A stretch of 41,939 nt of DNA. Source: JAITWN01 sp964437335 (GTDB lineage Bacteria > Pseudomonadota > Gammaproteobacteria > SZUA-140). The notes under the pieces were generated by a model, which was given only the letters and a program-made list of their open reading frames with translations, was not told the DNA's origin and did not search any database. The DNA lies in assembly GCA_964437335.1 (NCBI GenBank), contig CAYTGL010000023.1:1-41939 (forward strand), written 5' to 3'. Every line of letters starts with the position of its first letter. Positions within the stretch are counted from its first letter, which is position 1. The position numbers and the translations under genes are program-made. Of the stretch, positions 16,236-24,474 are shown piece after piece.

Positions 16236-16435
16236 TTTCGGACCTCCTTGTTGATATATTTTCGGCGCGGCAACCAACCGGATCCCTCAGTGGAGGCTGC
16301 CCAACCGGGTTGAAAATAATAATCTCTCGCCATGCGCAATACAATTGACGCCGAAGCCCGACAGGGCCTGCCGATTTCCAGTGATGCCGCACGGCAATGG
16401 AGATATCAGAATGATTTACTATGGATATATGCCTG

Positions 16436-17062
16436 CTACCGGCCGCCGGAGATCAGGCCGCGCTCAATCAGGGCATTGCTGATGATTCTTGCATAGCCCG
16501 GGATCGCTTTCCTGAGTGTATCAGGATCGGTTGTCTCGGTTGTGGCCGACCATACAAGTGAGGCGTCGCTGGTCTTCCAGAGACTCGTATCGACCTGTAT
16601 GACGTCATAATTGTAGACGCTGGCGGGAGTTACAACCGCGGCCGAGCCATAGTAACCGTAAACCCCGTGCGGATATCCGATGCTGGGAACCGAAGAAACA
16701 TAACCCGGCGAATACTGCGTCTTGCGTTCGACGTTGACCACGCGCGTGATGATTACGCCATCCGCCCCCATCTTTTTCAGCTCGCTTTCCAGGACACTCT
16801 TGTCGGCATTTTCCTGCTCCGGAAGAACCGTATAACTTTGCACCGCCTCTACACCCGAGGCGCGCAGCGTCGCCGAAAATTCGTCTTCGAAGGTCCGGCG
16901 GTCCCCGGGATTGGCAGCCATTCCGACCACCATTATTTTATTAAACGGCGGCCCCTGATAGGACGGGTCGACCCAGGCATTCGTCAACCGAGTCGATGTA
17001 GCGCATCCTGTTGCAAGCAGGGTGACCAGCATGAGCAGGGAGACCAGTGTATTGGCGTTCAT
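16436..17062 (-). CDS. Putative lipoprotein, DUF4136-like
   Basis: 208 residues. A lipoprotein signal peptide ends in the lipobox LLATGC with Cys20. The mature part begins LTNAWVDPSYQGPPFNKIMVVGM and has the alternating pattern of DUF4136-like envelope lipoproteins, with a Tyr/Gly-rich loop near residues 135-150 (YPHGVYGYYGS). ATG 17062 is chosen because it places the signal peptide correctly and has an AGGG element upstream; a frame extending 13 codons further upstream lacks this. Function unknown; probably anchored in the outer membrane. Confidence 0.75.
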   Translation of the reverse strand: MNANTLVSLLMLVTLLATGCATSTRLTNAWVDPSYQGPPFNKIMVVGMAANPGDRRTFEDEFSATLRASGVEAVQSYTVLPEQENADKSVLESELKKMGADGVIITRVVNVERKTQYSPGYVSSVPSIGYPHGVYGYYGSAAVVTPASVYNYDVIQVDTSLWKTSDASLVWSATTETTDPDTLRKAIPGYARIISNALIERGLISGGR

Positions 17063-17172
17063 GATTCCCTCGCTGTAATGCCTGCCCGCGCAAAGTACCA
17101 TGGCACCATGACGGGCTGGTTACGGTTCATGTATCGATGTCTGCTTTACTCAGCCTAAGCCCGGCCGGCTGA

Positions 17173-17901
17173 TTACATTCTGAAGCCGATCTCGAAGCGG
17201 CCAATGGTGAAATCCTGATTGCCGCCCTGCAGATCGATCCATCCCATGCCCACCGACGCGCGCATGAAGACGGATTCATTCATATCGAACCTTACGCCAG
17301 CCGCAGCATTGTATGAGAAGCGCCAGTCGCTGTAGGTTGGCTGGTAGTCATAGCAGATATTGCCATACCAGGGATCCCACCAGCACGAGATTTCAGGAGG
17401 ACCTGCGGCGATATTGCTGTCGATGTATGTCCAGCCGAGGCCGCCGGTGATATACGGTGTGAACGCGCCGGTCATGAAGTGATAGCGCAGATTGATCTGC
17501 CAGTTGCTGGTCTCCATCTCGCCGTTATCCCGGCGTGGATCCAATGGAGGGTCATCAGCCGAAACGATAGTGGCATCGAAAGAGGGTGAGTTCCAGGCAA
17601 TGTCCACGCTCATCGCCAGCTTTTCGTCGAAGTTGTAGCCGATGCCGAAACCCATGCCGACGCTGGAATTGGTATCGATTTTCGAACCGCCGGTCGCCTC
17701 GATCGACTGTGCGGCGACATAGGGTACAGCCACCAGGAATTCCCATGTCTGGGTGCGCGAGCTGAGACCTTGTGCATGCGCAATGCCGCTGACGGTGAAA
17801 CCGAGCAACATAACAAGGGCTGTAAATAAATAGATGCCCTGCCGGGGCAGCCGATGCGGGTTTGAAGGGATTGATCGTTGAATCGAGGTCTGCAATGTCA
17901 T
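17173..17901 (-). CDS. Outer-membrane beta-barrel protein, OmpW/porin-like
   Basis: 242 residues with a long signal peptide (about 1-43, ending AHAQ). The mature sequence alternates polar and hydrophobic residues and ends with FTIGRFEIGFRM, a terminal-strand pattern of outer-membrane barrels. Glycine-rich strands such as VGMGFGIGYNF and AFTPYITGGLGWTYID resemble OmpW and OmpA-type eight-stranded barrels. Two cysteines in a loop (ISCWWDPWYGNICYD) could form a disulfide. ATG 17901 is supported by an AGGAGGG site. Substrate unknown. Confidence 0.75.
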   Translation of the reverse strand: MTLQTSIQRSIPSNPHRLPRQGIYLFTALVMLLGFTVSGIAHAQGLSSRTQTWEFLVAVPYVAAQSIEATGGSKIDTNSSVGMGFGIGYNFDEKLAMSVDIAWNSPSFDATIVSADDPPLDPRRDNGEMETSNWQINLRYHFMTGAFTPYITGGLGWTYIDSNIAAGPPEISCWWDPWYGNICYDYQPTYSDWRFSYNAAAGVRFDMNESVFMRASVGMGWIDLQGGNQDFTIGRFEIGFRM

Positions 17902-18021
17902 AATGATAACCCTCCTATTATGCATGGACGGAATACGCCAGCGAACAAAGTCAGCGGGACGCGGAACTCACTCGGCTTTTCCCGGGACCCATCGTCCTGA
18001 AATATTGATTGATTCGACGCT

Positions 18022-18053
18022 GTTATACAAGTGCTCCGTTATACAAGTGCTCC
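18022..18053. repeat. Tandem 16-bp duplication
   Basis: GTTATACAAGTGCTCC occurs twice in direct tandem (18022-18037 and 18038-18053), in the gap between two minus-strand genes. It is probably a recent slippage duplication. Confidence 0.9.
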
Positions 18054-18131
18054 GACTGAGTGTGCCAAGCCGCTCATGCATATCCATTCCAGCACGGGAA
18101 GCGCCGGCGGGACAGGATATCCGCTGGAAGC

Positions 18132-18800
18132 CTAGCCGCCCAATACCAGGGTGACCATCACCAAGGCAGCGCCAATGATCAGCATGATAGCGCCGGATCG
18201 CCATGCGCCAAAACCGGCATGGTGACCAATCGCGTAGCCACACAGAAACATGATGATCAGCGCTATTCCGTTGGATGTCCGCAAAGCAAGCTCGGCATCT
18301 GTTAACAGCATAAACGGCAAGGCAACCGGCAGTGTGGATGCCGCTACCAGCATAAATATCCCGATTGCACCGAGAAGATCATCACGCGTGATTCGCGGTC
18401 TTTGCAGGGTATGCGCTCCGGCAGCTATCGCAGACTTGAGGTCATTGATCACCGTAACAGGCAGGATTTTGACGATATCCTCAGGCAAGGACTGGATCAG
18501 GATATTTCGCGCAGTCCTTGCGTCTCCGGTAGAGGCAATCGAGCGCGCAGTCGAGAGTGCCCGCCCCCGCTTGACCAGGTTGCTGATGACATACATCACC
18601 CCGTCCACGATCCCCCAGGCAAGGTTGCAGCCCAAGGCTGCATACAGAAGCTGACGGATATCCTGCTCGCCGGCGGTGGCAATGCTGATCGTCCCGGTAA
18701 AAGACAGCGCCATGATAACGCCGAACACGATCTCCGAGAATCGGTCCATGGGATCCAGCACGGTTCCGGATCTCGATTGTTCGCGAGCAGACTTATTCAT
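18132..18800 (-). CDS. VIT1/CCC1-like membrane protein
   Basis: 222 residues with about five membrane helices. The segment DRFSEIVFGVIMALSFTGTI (19-38) resembles the first helix of VIT1/CCC1 iron/manganese transporters. A cytoplasmic insert of about 70 residues with charged helices (RARALST to RPRITRDD) separates the N- and C-terminal membrane parts. The C-terminal helices are rich in small residues (LVAASTLPVALPFMLL, IMLIIGAALVMVTLVLGG). Metal transport is expected of the family but the substrate is not shown here. An inverted repeat overlaps the start codon. The Shine-Dalgarno is weak. Confidence 0.7.
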   Translation of the reverse strand: MNKSAREQSRSGTVLDPMDRFSEIVFGVIMALSFTGTISIATAGEQDIRQLLYAALGCNLAWGIVDGVMYVISNLVKRGRALSTARSIASTGDARTARNILIQSLPEDIVKILPVTVINDLKSAIAAGAHTLQRPRITRDDLLGAIGIFMLVAASTLPVALPFMLLTDAELALRTSNGIALIIMFLCGYAIGHHAGFGAWRSGAIMLIIGAALVMVTLVLGG

Positions 18801-18812
18801 AATATTTATGAA
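18796..18812. promoter_or_regulatory. Inverted repeat over the VIT-like gene start
   Basis: TTCATAA and TTATGAA, exact reverse complements separated by TAT, cover the minus-strand start codon (18798-18800). The region lies between divergent genes (VIT-like and aspartate decarboxylase). It could be an operator or chance in an AT-rich patch. Confidence 0.25.
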
Positions 18813-18904
18813 GAAAGGCGATTGGCACCCGCCTTAAGGGGTAGTACCATTGCGACAGGCAGAAGGACCACCCTGCGCCAAATACAATACTAAGGAGAAT
18901 GCGC

Positions 18905-20566
18905 TTGGATATCCTGGGTCTTAAACAGTACGAGAAGCTGGGTCCGTTTGAGATAAAGAATTTCCTTGCCGATGTCGCATCGAAGTCCGCGCTGGAATCG
19001 TCGATCTCATACCTGAACGCCGGTCGCGGTAATCCAAACTGGGTCGCCACTGAGCCGCGCGAAGCATTTTTTCTGCTCGGGCAGTTCGCAATCATAGAGT
19101 GCAAGCGTGTGCTCGACCTGCCGCCGGGCGTCGGCGGCATGCCCAGGGCTTCGGGTGTTGCCGACCGCCTCGAGGCCTGGCTGAAGAAGCACGAGGACAT
19201 GCCGGGTGCGCCCTTTCTGCAGGCGATGGTGCCATGGGCAGTGAGCAATTTCGGCTTTGATCCCGACAAGTTCGTGCACGAGCTGGTGGATTCCATCATC
19301 GGAGACCACTACCCGGTACCGGACCGCATGCTGGAGCACAACGAACAGATCGTCCACGAGTACCTGCAGTGGGCGATGTGCGGAAACCCGCGGCCGAAAG
19401 GCAAATTCAAGATCTACGCGGTCGAGGGCGGCACCGCCGCGATGTGCTACATTTTCAAGTCGCTGAAAAGCAATCGCATCATCAACCCCGGCGACACGAT
19501 CGCGCTCGGCGTGCCGATCTTCACCCCGTACCTCGAGATGGCGCACCTGGAGGACTACGACCTCAAGTATGTCGAGGTTCGCGCAAGGCAGGAAGATAAG
19601 TTCCAGTACACGGATGAAGAACTCAAAAAGCTCCTCGACCCGAAGGTCAAGGCGTTCTTCATCGTCAACCCGGGTAACCCGTCCGCCGTGGCGCTGTCAC
19701 CCGACTCGATCAGGAAGCTCGGGGCGGTGCTCAAGAAGCGGCCGGATCTCATCCTGCTGACGGACGACGTCTACGGCACGTTTGTGCCAGGTTTCCGTTC
19801 GCTGATGGGGGCGTACCCGAAGAACACCATCGGCGTCTATTCGTACAGCAAGTACTTCGGCTGTACCGGCTGGCGCCTCGGCACGATCTCGATCCATGAG
19901 GACAATATCCTGGATGAGATGATCGCCGCGCATCCAGAGCCGGTCAAGAAGCTGCTCGACAAGCGCTACGGCGGCCTCACGACCGAGCCCCGCAAGCTCG
20001 CATTCATCGACCGCATCGTCGCTGACAGCCGCGATGTTGCGCTGAATCACACGGCGGGCTTGTCGCTACCGCAGCAGGTCATGATGACACTGTTTTCCCT
20101 GAGCGAGCTGATGGATAAAAAGAAGCACTATCAGAAAGCCTGCATCGGCATCGTCAAGAAACGGGTCGAGGCGACGATCGAGGGGCTGGCCATCGAGGTC
20201 GGGGAGAACGAATACTTCGATTACTACTACGGCCTGATCGATTTCGAATTCTGGGCACGCAAGTACGTCGGCGAGGACGTAGTCAAGTGGATGAAGGCGA
20301 ACGTGCATCCGCTCGATATCGTATTCCGGCTCGCCGAAGACCACGGCATCGTGCTGCTCAACGGCGGCGGATTCGCCGCGCCGAACTGGTCGGTCCGCGT
20401 ATCGTTCGCGAACCTGGACGATCATGTTTACGACGACATCGGCCGTGCTGTGCGCGCCATCGCGCGCGGTTACCGGCAGGCCTATGAGGCAGCCACGGGC
20501 AAGAGCGCGGAGCCGGCCAAGGCCAGGACCAAGACCAAGGTCAAGACGCCGGGTACGAAGCGCTGA
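18905..20566 (+). CDS. asdA: Bifunctional aspartate transaminase / aspartate 4-decarboxylase
   Basis: 553 residues; family members are about 530. It is a PLP enzyme that decarboxylates L-aspartate at the beta-carbon to L-alanine and CO2, consuming a proton. Family segments: YLNAGRGNPNW near the N-terminus, GDHYPVPDRML, VNPGNPSAVALSP, and the PLP lysine in YSYSKYFGCTGWRLG (Lys316). The C-terminus is a Lys/Thr-rich tail of about 20 residues (KARTKTKVKT), probably disordered. The TTG at 18905 is 7 nt from an AAGGAG site (18892-18897), while the ATG at 18899 is only 1 nt from it, so I prefer TTG. It leads the run of amino-acid genes that follows. The usual partner, the AspT aspartate:alanine antiporter, is not in this window. 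Confidence 0.93.
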   Translation: MDILGLKQYEKLGPFEIKNFLADVASKSALESSISYLNAGRGNPNWVATEPREAFFLLGQFAIIECKRVLDLPPGVGGMPRASGVADRLEAWLKKHEDMPGAPFLQAMVPWAVSNFGFDPDKFVHELVDSIIGDHYPVPDRMLEHNEQIVHEYLQWAMCGNPRPKGKFKIYAVEGGTAAMCYIFKSLKSNRIINPGDTIALGVPIFTPYLEMAHLEDYDLKYVEVRARQEDKFQYTDEELKKLLDPKVKAFFIVNPGNPSAVALSPDSIRKLGAVLKKRPDLILLTDDVYGTFVPGFRSLMGAYPKNTIGVYSYSKYFGCTGWRLGTISIHEDNILDEMIAAHPEPVKKLLDKRYGGLTTEPRKLAFIDRIVADSRDVALNHTAGLSLPQQVMMTLFSLSELMDKKKHYQKACIGIVKKRVEATIEGLAIEVGENEYFDYYYGLIDFEFWARKYVGEDVVKWMKANVHPLDIVFRLAEDHGIVLLNGGGFAAPNWSVRVSFANLDDHVYDDIGRAVRAIARGYRQAYEAATGKSAEPAKARTKTKVKTPGTKR

Positions 20567-20632
20567 CCAGAGATCATGAAATCACAATAATGTGGGTACA
20601 TCGGGTTTGGCACAGGTGGCAAGGAGGATGAC

Positions 20633-21655
20633 ATGAAAAGCAACGAAAGATATTCCAATCTGGCATGCAGTATTGTGGTGGTCGCATTCCTGTTTGCGGT
20701 CGGGCCGGCCTTCGCGGCTCCTTCCGAGGCGGACTTGCAGCGGGTCGTGAAGGAGGCCCACGCGAAATTCAAGGATGTCAAGGATGGAGCGAACGCCGAC
20801 TACATCCCCGAGCTGGCGAAGGTGCCGTCCGAGCTGTTCGGCGTGGCGATCGTCACTGCAACAGGAAAGGTATTTACCGCCGGTGACGTTGATTATGCCT
20901 TCAGCATCCAGTCGGTGTCGAAGCCGTTTACCGCGGCCCTGGTCATGCAGCAGCAGGGCGATCAGGCGATCAAGGACAAGATCGGCGTCGAGCCGACGGG
21001 ACAGAAGTTCAACTCCATTCTCGCCACGCAGATCATCCCCCAGGTGTCGGTGAATCCGCTGGTCAATTCAGGCGCCATCGCAGCTACGAGCATGGTACAG
21101 GCCAAGAGCGCCGATGAGCGCTATAACAAGATATTGGGCTTCTTCAATGACCTGTCCGGCGCAAAGCTTGAGCTGATCGCCGACGTGTACAAGTCCGAGG
21201 CAGCCACCAACCAGCGCAATCGCGCGCATGCTTATATCCTTGCCGCTTCCGACCGGATCTACTCCGACCCGATGGAAGCCGTGGACGTCTACACCAAGCA
21301 GTGTTCGATAGGCGTGACGGCCAAGCAGCTTGCCGTCATGGGCGGGACGCTGGCCAACAACGGCGTCAATCCGGTTACCAAAAAACAGGTGATCGACGCG
21401 AAGTATGTTCCCAAGGTGCTTGCGATCATGATGATGGCGGGTTTCTACAACGAATCAGGTGAATGGGCGTATACCACCGGACTGCCGTCGAAGACCGGCG
21501 TCGGCGGCGGAATTGTCGCGGTCGTGCCGGGGCAGATGGCCATTGTCGGTTTCTCGCCGCGCGTCAACGATGCGGGCAACAGCGTGCGTTCCGCCAGGGC
21601 GATCGAATATATCGTGAACGAACTCGGTCTGAATATCTTTGGCTCAGGCATGTAA
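20633..21655 (+). CDS. glsA: Periplasmic glutaminase A
   Basis: 340 residues, about 30 more than cytoplasmic GlsA because of a signal peptide (1-28, ending PAFA). It hydrolyses glutamine to glutamate and ammonia. The serine-based active site is in SIQSVSKPF, with Ser94 and Lys97 forming the S-x-x-K pair. Other family segments are NPLVNSGAIAA, the tyrosine/asparagine-rich central part and TGLPSKTGVGGGIVAVVPG. Start ATG 20633 has an AAGGAGG element 6 nt upstream. It lies 66 bp after the decarboxylase gene and 55 bp before the porin gene, in one direction. Export to the periplasm parallels the asparaginase encoded two genes later. Confidence 0.93.
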   Translation: MKSNERYSNLACSIVVVAFLFAVGPAFAAPSEADLQRVVKEAHAKFKDVKDGANADYIPELAKVPSELFGVAIVTATGKVFTAGDVDYAFSIQSVSKPFTAALVMQQQGDQAIKDKIGVEPTGQKFNSILATQIIPQVSVNPLVNSGAIAATSMVQAKSADERYNKILGFFNDLSGAKLELIADVYKSEAATNQRNRAHAYILAASDRIYSDPMEAVDVYTKQCSIGVTAKQLAVMGGTLANNGVNPVTKKQVIDAKYVPKVLAIMMMAGFYNESGEWAYTTGLPSKTGVGGGIVAVVPGQMAIVGFSPRVNDAGNSVRSARAIEYIVNELGLNIFGSGM

Positions 21656-21710
21656 ATCACGGTGTACGGATCTCAGCGCAGCAGGATCACTTAATTGAAA
21701 GGATGACAAT

Positions 21711-22892
21711 ATGAAAGCGAGAACAGCAACAACTCTGGGTGCGATGATTCCGCTGGTGGCAGTCACCGCTCTGGGGCAGGTCGCACAGGCAGGGACGATA
21801 GACGAGCCGAGCCTGGATATTTACGGCTTCGTCATGATGGACGCCATCTATGATTTCAACCGCTCCCATCCCAACTGGACCGCCGCGCTGCGTCCGTCCA
21901 GGATCCCGGTGGTCTGTCCGGGTGATCCCGGATGCGGCAAGGACGGTGAAACGACCTTCAGTGTGCGTCAGACGCGCCTGGGCGTTAACAGCTTGATTCC
22001 CACAGAAATCGGGGATCTCAAGTCCAAGTTCGAGTTCGACATGTTCGGCGTCGGTCCCGACGAGGGCAAGACCACGATCCGCCTGCGTCATGCCTACGGC
22101 GAGCTCGGTCAATTCCTTGCGGGACAGACCAACAGCCTGTTCATGGACATAGATGTCTTCCCCAATACCATAGAGTACTGGGGCCCTACCGGGATGATCT
22201 TCTTCCGCAATATCCAGGCGCGCTGGACGTTCATGAACCAGGGCGGAACGAAGGCTGCGATCGCGCTTGAAGGGCCGGGATCAGCCATCGATTACGGCCA
22301 GGTTCCAGAAGACCTCATCGATATTGAAGGTGTAAGCAGCAGAAACCAGTTTCCGGACCTCACTGCGCAGTACCGCATGGATGCGTCATGGGGACACTTC
22401 CAGGCCGCCGGTATCGTGCGCTCGATCGGTTTCGATTCCGCTGATGAAAGCATATCGGATAGTTTGATGGGCTGGGGCTTGAACCTGAGTGGGGTCATCA
22501 ATACCTCGGAGAAAGACAAGATCCTGGTTCAGGTGGCCTACGGTGAGGGGATCGCGAATTACTTCAACGATGGTGGCGCCGACCTGGGACCGGAAACTGT
22601 ATCGGGTGGTGCCGAGACTTTGCCGATACTCGGATTTCTGCTCTATTACGACAAGTACTGGAGTGACAGGTGGAGCAGCTCGATCGGTTACAGTCTGACC
22701 GACCAGGACAATTCCGAGGGGCAATCAGCCGGTTCATACAAGAGAGGCCAATACGCATCGGCAAACCTGCTGCACTACCCGGCGAAGAACGTGATGGTCG
22801 GCGGAGAGGTGATATGGGGCGCGCGCGAGAACCTGAACGGCGACTCCGCGAATGACTCGCGTCTCCAGTTTTCTGCCAAGTACAACTTCTGA
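21711..22892 (+). CDS. DcaP-like outer-membrane porin
   Basis: 393 residues with a signal peptide (1-27). The mature N-terminus, LDIYGFVMMDAIYDF, and the segments FSVRQTRLGVNS, GDLKSKFEFDMFG and LRHAYGELGQFLAGQTNSLFMD match the DcaP-like trimeric porin family. The C-terminus ends in SRLQFSAKYNF, a terminal beta-strand with the closing phenylalanine. A loop with CPGDPGCG could carry a disulfide. DcaP-type porins take up small acidic compounds such as dicarboxylates. It sits between the periplasmic glutaminase and asparaginase genes, so passage of amides or acidic amino acids is a reasonable inference. Confidence 0.85.
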   Translation: MKARTATTLGAMIPLVAVTALGQVAQAGTIDEPSLDIYGFVMMDAIYDFNRSHPNWTAALRPSRIPVVCPGDPGCGKDGETTFSVRQTRLGVNSLIPTEIGDLKSKFEFDMFGVGPDEGKTTIRLRHAYGELGQFLAGQTNSLFMDIDVFPNTIEYWGPTGMIFFRNIQARWTFMNQGGTKAAIALEGPGSAIDYGQVPEDLIDIEGVSSRNQFPDLTAQYRMDASWGHFQAAGIVRSIGFDSADESISDSLMGWGLNLSGVINTSEKDKILVQVAYGEGIANYFNDGGADLGPETVSGGAETLPILGFLLYYDKYWSDRWSSSIGYSLTDQDNSEGQSAGSYKRGQYASANLLHYPAKNVMVGGEVIWGARENLNGDSANDSRLQFSAKYNF

Positions 22893-22906
22893 GGATGGAT
22901 ATAAGC

Positions 22907-23968
22907 ATGAACATCGCAAAAGTGTTGAGCACCGCGTTGATCGCGGCAATGGTGCTGGGCGCCAGCGCGAGCTGGGCCGCAAAGCCGCGCGTAGTCATCC
23001 TGGCGACCGGCGGCACCATCGCCGGGGCGCAGGCGGAAGGCCAGGACGCGGGTTACAAGTCCGGCACCTTCCAGGTGGAGGATTTGATCAAGGCTGTCCC
23101 CCACCTCGGCGATCTGGCGGACATTACCGGCGAGCAGGTGGTCAACATCGGCAGCCAGGATATGAACAACGAGGTCTGGCTCAAGCTCGCCAAGCGTTTG
23201 AACGAGGTGCTGGCGAAAAGCGACGTGGACGCCGTGGTGATCACTCACGGCACCGACACGATGGAAGAGACCGGCTATTTCCTGAGTCTCGTCATCCGCA
23301 GCAACAAGCCGGTGATTCTGGTCGGCTCGATGCGGCCCGCCACGGCAACCAGCGCGGACGGTTCGGCCAACATCTACAACGCGGTGTCAGCCGCGGTGCA
23401 CCCGAAGGCGAACGGGCGGGGCGTGATGGTGCTGCTCAACGACGAGATCCACTATGCGCGCGAGGCCACGAAGACCAATACCACGCAGCTCGACACCTTC
23501 AAGTCGCCTAACCGCGGCAAGGCCGGGATGACCAACGCCGGTCGCGTGTACTGGTACGACCCGCTGGCCACCAAACACACCGGCACGAGCGTGTTCTCGG
23601 TGGATGGATTATCCGAACTGCCCCGGGTAGAGATCTTCTATGCCTATGCCAATGTCGGGCGCGATTTCATCGACCAGTGCGTCAAGCTCGGCTGCAAGGG
23701 CATCGTGCTGGCCGGTGTGGGTGACGGCAACGCCACCAAGACCGCCGTCGCCGGCTTGCAGGACGCGATCAAGAAGGGCGTCGCGGTAGTGCGCTCCTCG
23801 CGCACCAACAGCGGCATCACCGACCGCAACGTCGAGCTGAACGACGACGAGATGGGCAGCATCGCGTCGATGGAACTGAATCCGCAAAAGGCGCGGGTGC
23901 TGCTGATGCTGGGTCTGACCAAGACCAGCGATCCCAAGAAGCTGCAGGAGTATTTCTACGAGTACTGA
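22907..23968 (+). CDS. ansB: Type II periplasmic L-asparaginase
   Basis: 353 residues with a signal peptide (1-24, ending ASWA). It hydrolyses asparagine to aspartate and ammonia. Both threonine motifs are present: ILATGGTIAG (31-40) and VVITHGTDTMEET. The substrate-binding SMRPATATSADGSANI segment and KGIVLAGVGDGN are also typical. A GAGGA element lies upstream of ATG 22907; an earlier in-frame ATG (22895) just after the porin stop would leave no ribosome-binding site. It is 14 bp from the porin gene. Some family members also accept glutamine. Confidence 0.94.
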   Translation: MNIAKVLSTALIAAMVLGASASWAAKPRVVILATGGTIAGAQAEGQDAGYKSGTFQVEDLIKAVPHLGDLADITGEQVVNIGSQDMNNEVWLKLAKRLNEVLAKSDVDAVVITHGTDTMEETGYFLSLVIRSNKPVILVGSMRPATATSADGSANIYNAVSAAVHPKANGRGVMVLLNDEIHYAREATKTNTTQLDTFKSPNRGKAGMTNAGRVYWYDPLATKHTGTSVFSVDGLSELPRVEIFYAYANVGRDFIDQCVKLGCKGIVLAGVGDGNATKTAVAGLQDAIKKGVAVVRSSRTNSGITDRNVELNDDEMGSIASMELNPQKARVLLMLGLTKTSDPKKLQEYFYEY

Positions 23969-24124
23969 TCCCGGGAATCAGTAACCGGAGCATCAGTAGT
24001 GAAGGCATTCGCCGTCGTAGCAGCGGCGGTGAATTGTGGCCATGAAATCCCCGCGGCTCACTTCGGCGCTTAGTGGAGTAGGGGAAAGTGTTTCGGCAAG
24101 ATGAACCAAGCCAAGGAGTCCGCA

Positions 24125-24409
24125 ATGGATAAATCTGACCAGGACGCCGGGACGATTCAGGCACTGCTCGAGCGGCTTGAAAAGTTGAGGTTACCTCGTG
24201 CGCTGGAACTCAAGGCGCGGGTGGATCGCGGTGAACTGCTGAGTGACAATGACATCCAGTTCCTGGAGCGGGTGTTCCATGATGCCAGCGATGCCCGGGC
24301 GCTTGCGGATCGGAATCCGAAATTCCAGGAACTGGTTGCGCGGCTCATCGGCTTGTATGGCGAAATCACGCGCAAAGCGGTCGAGAACGAGCAAGGCAAA
24401 CGGAGCTGA
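24125..24409 (+). CDS. Small conserved-looking protein of unknown function
   Basis: 94 residues, charged and mostly helical: heptad-like LLERLEKLRLPRALELKARVD, then LLSDNDIQFLERVFHDAS, then a C-terminal helix ending in EQGKRS. No signal peptide, membrane segment or cysteine. AAGGAG 8 nt ahead of ATG 24125 fixes the start; an upstream in-frame ATG (24101) has none. It lies between the asparaginase and SulP genes. I cannot name the family. It could be a small regulator or adaptor. Confidence 0.7.
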   Translation: MDKSDQDAGTIQALLERLEKLRLPRALELKARVDRGELLSDNDIQFLERVFHDASDARALADRNPKFQELVARLIGLYGEITRKAVENEQGKRS

Positions 24410-24474
24410 CAGCGCATCGGGTGTAACCCCGGAGCCCGGATGCTTGTGCCGGGCAGTCATTGCGCGACCGAACC

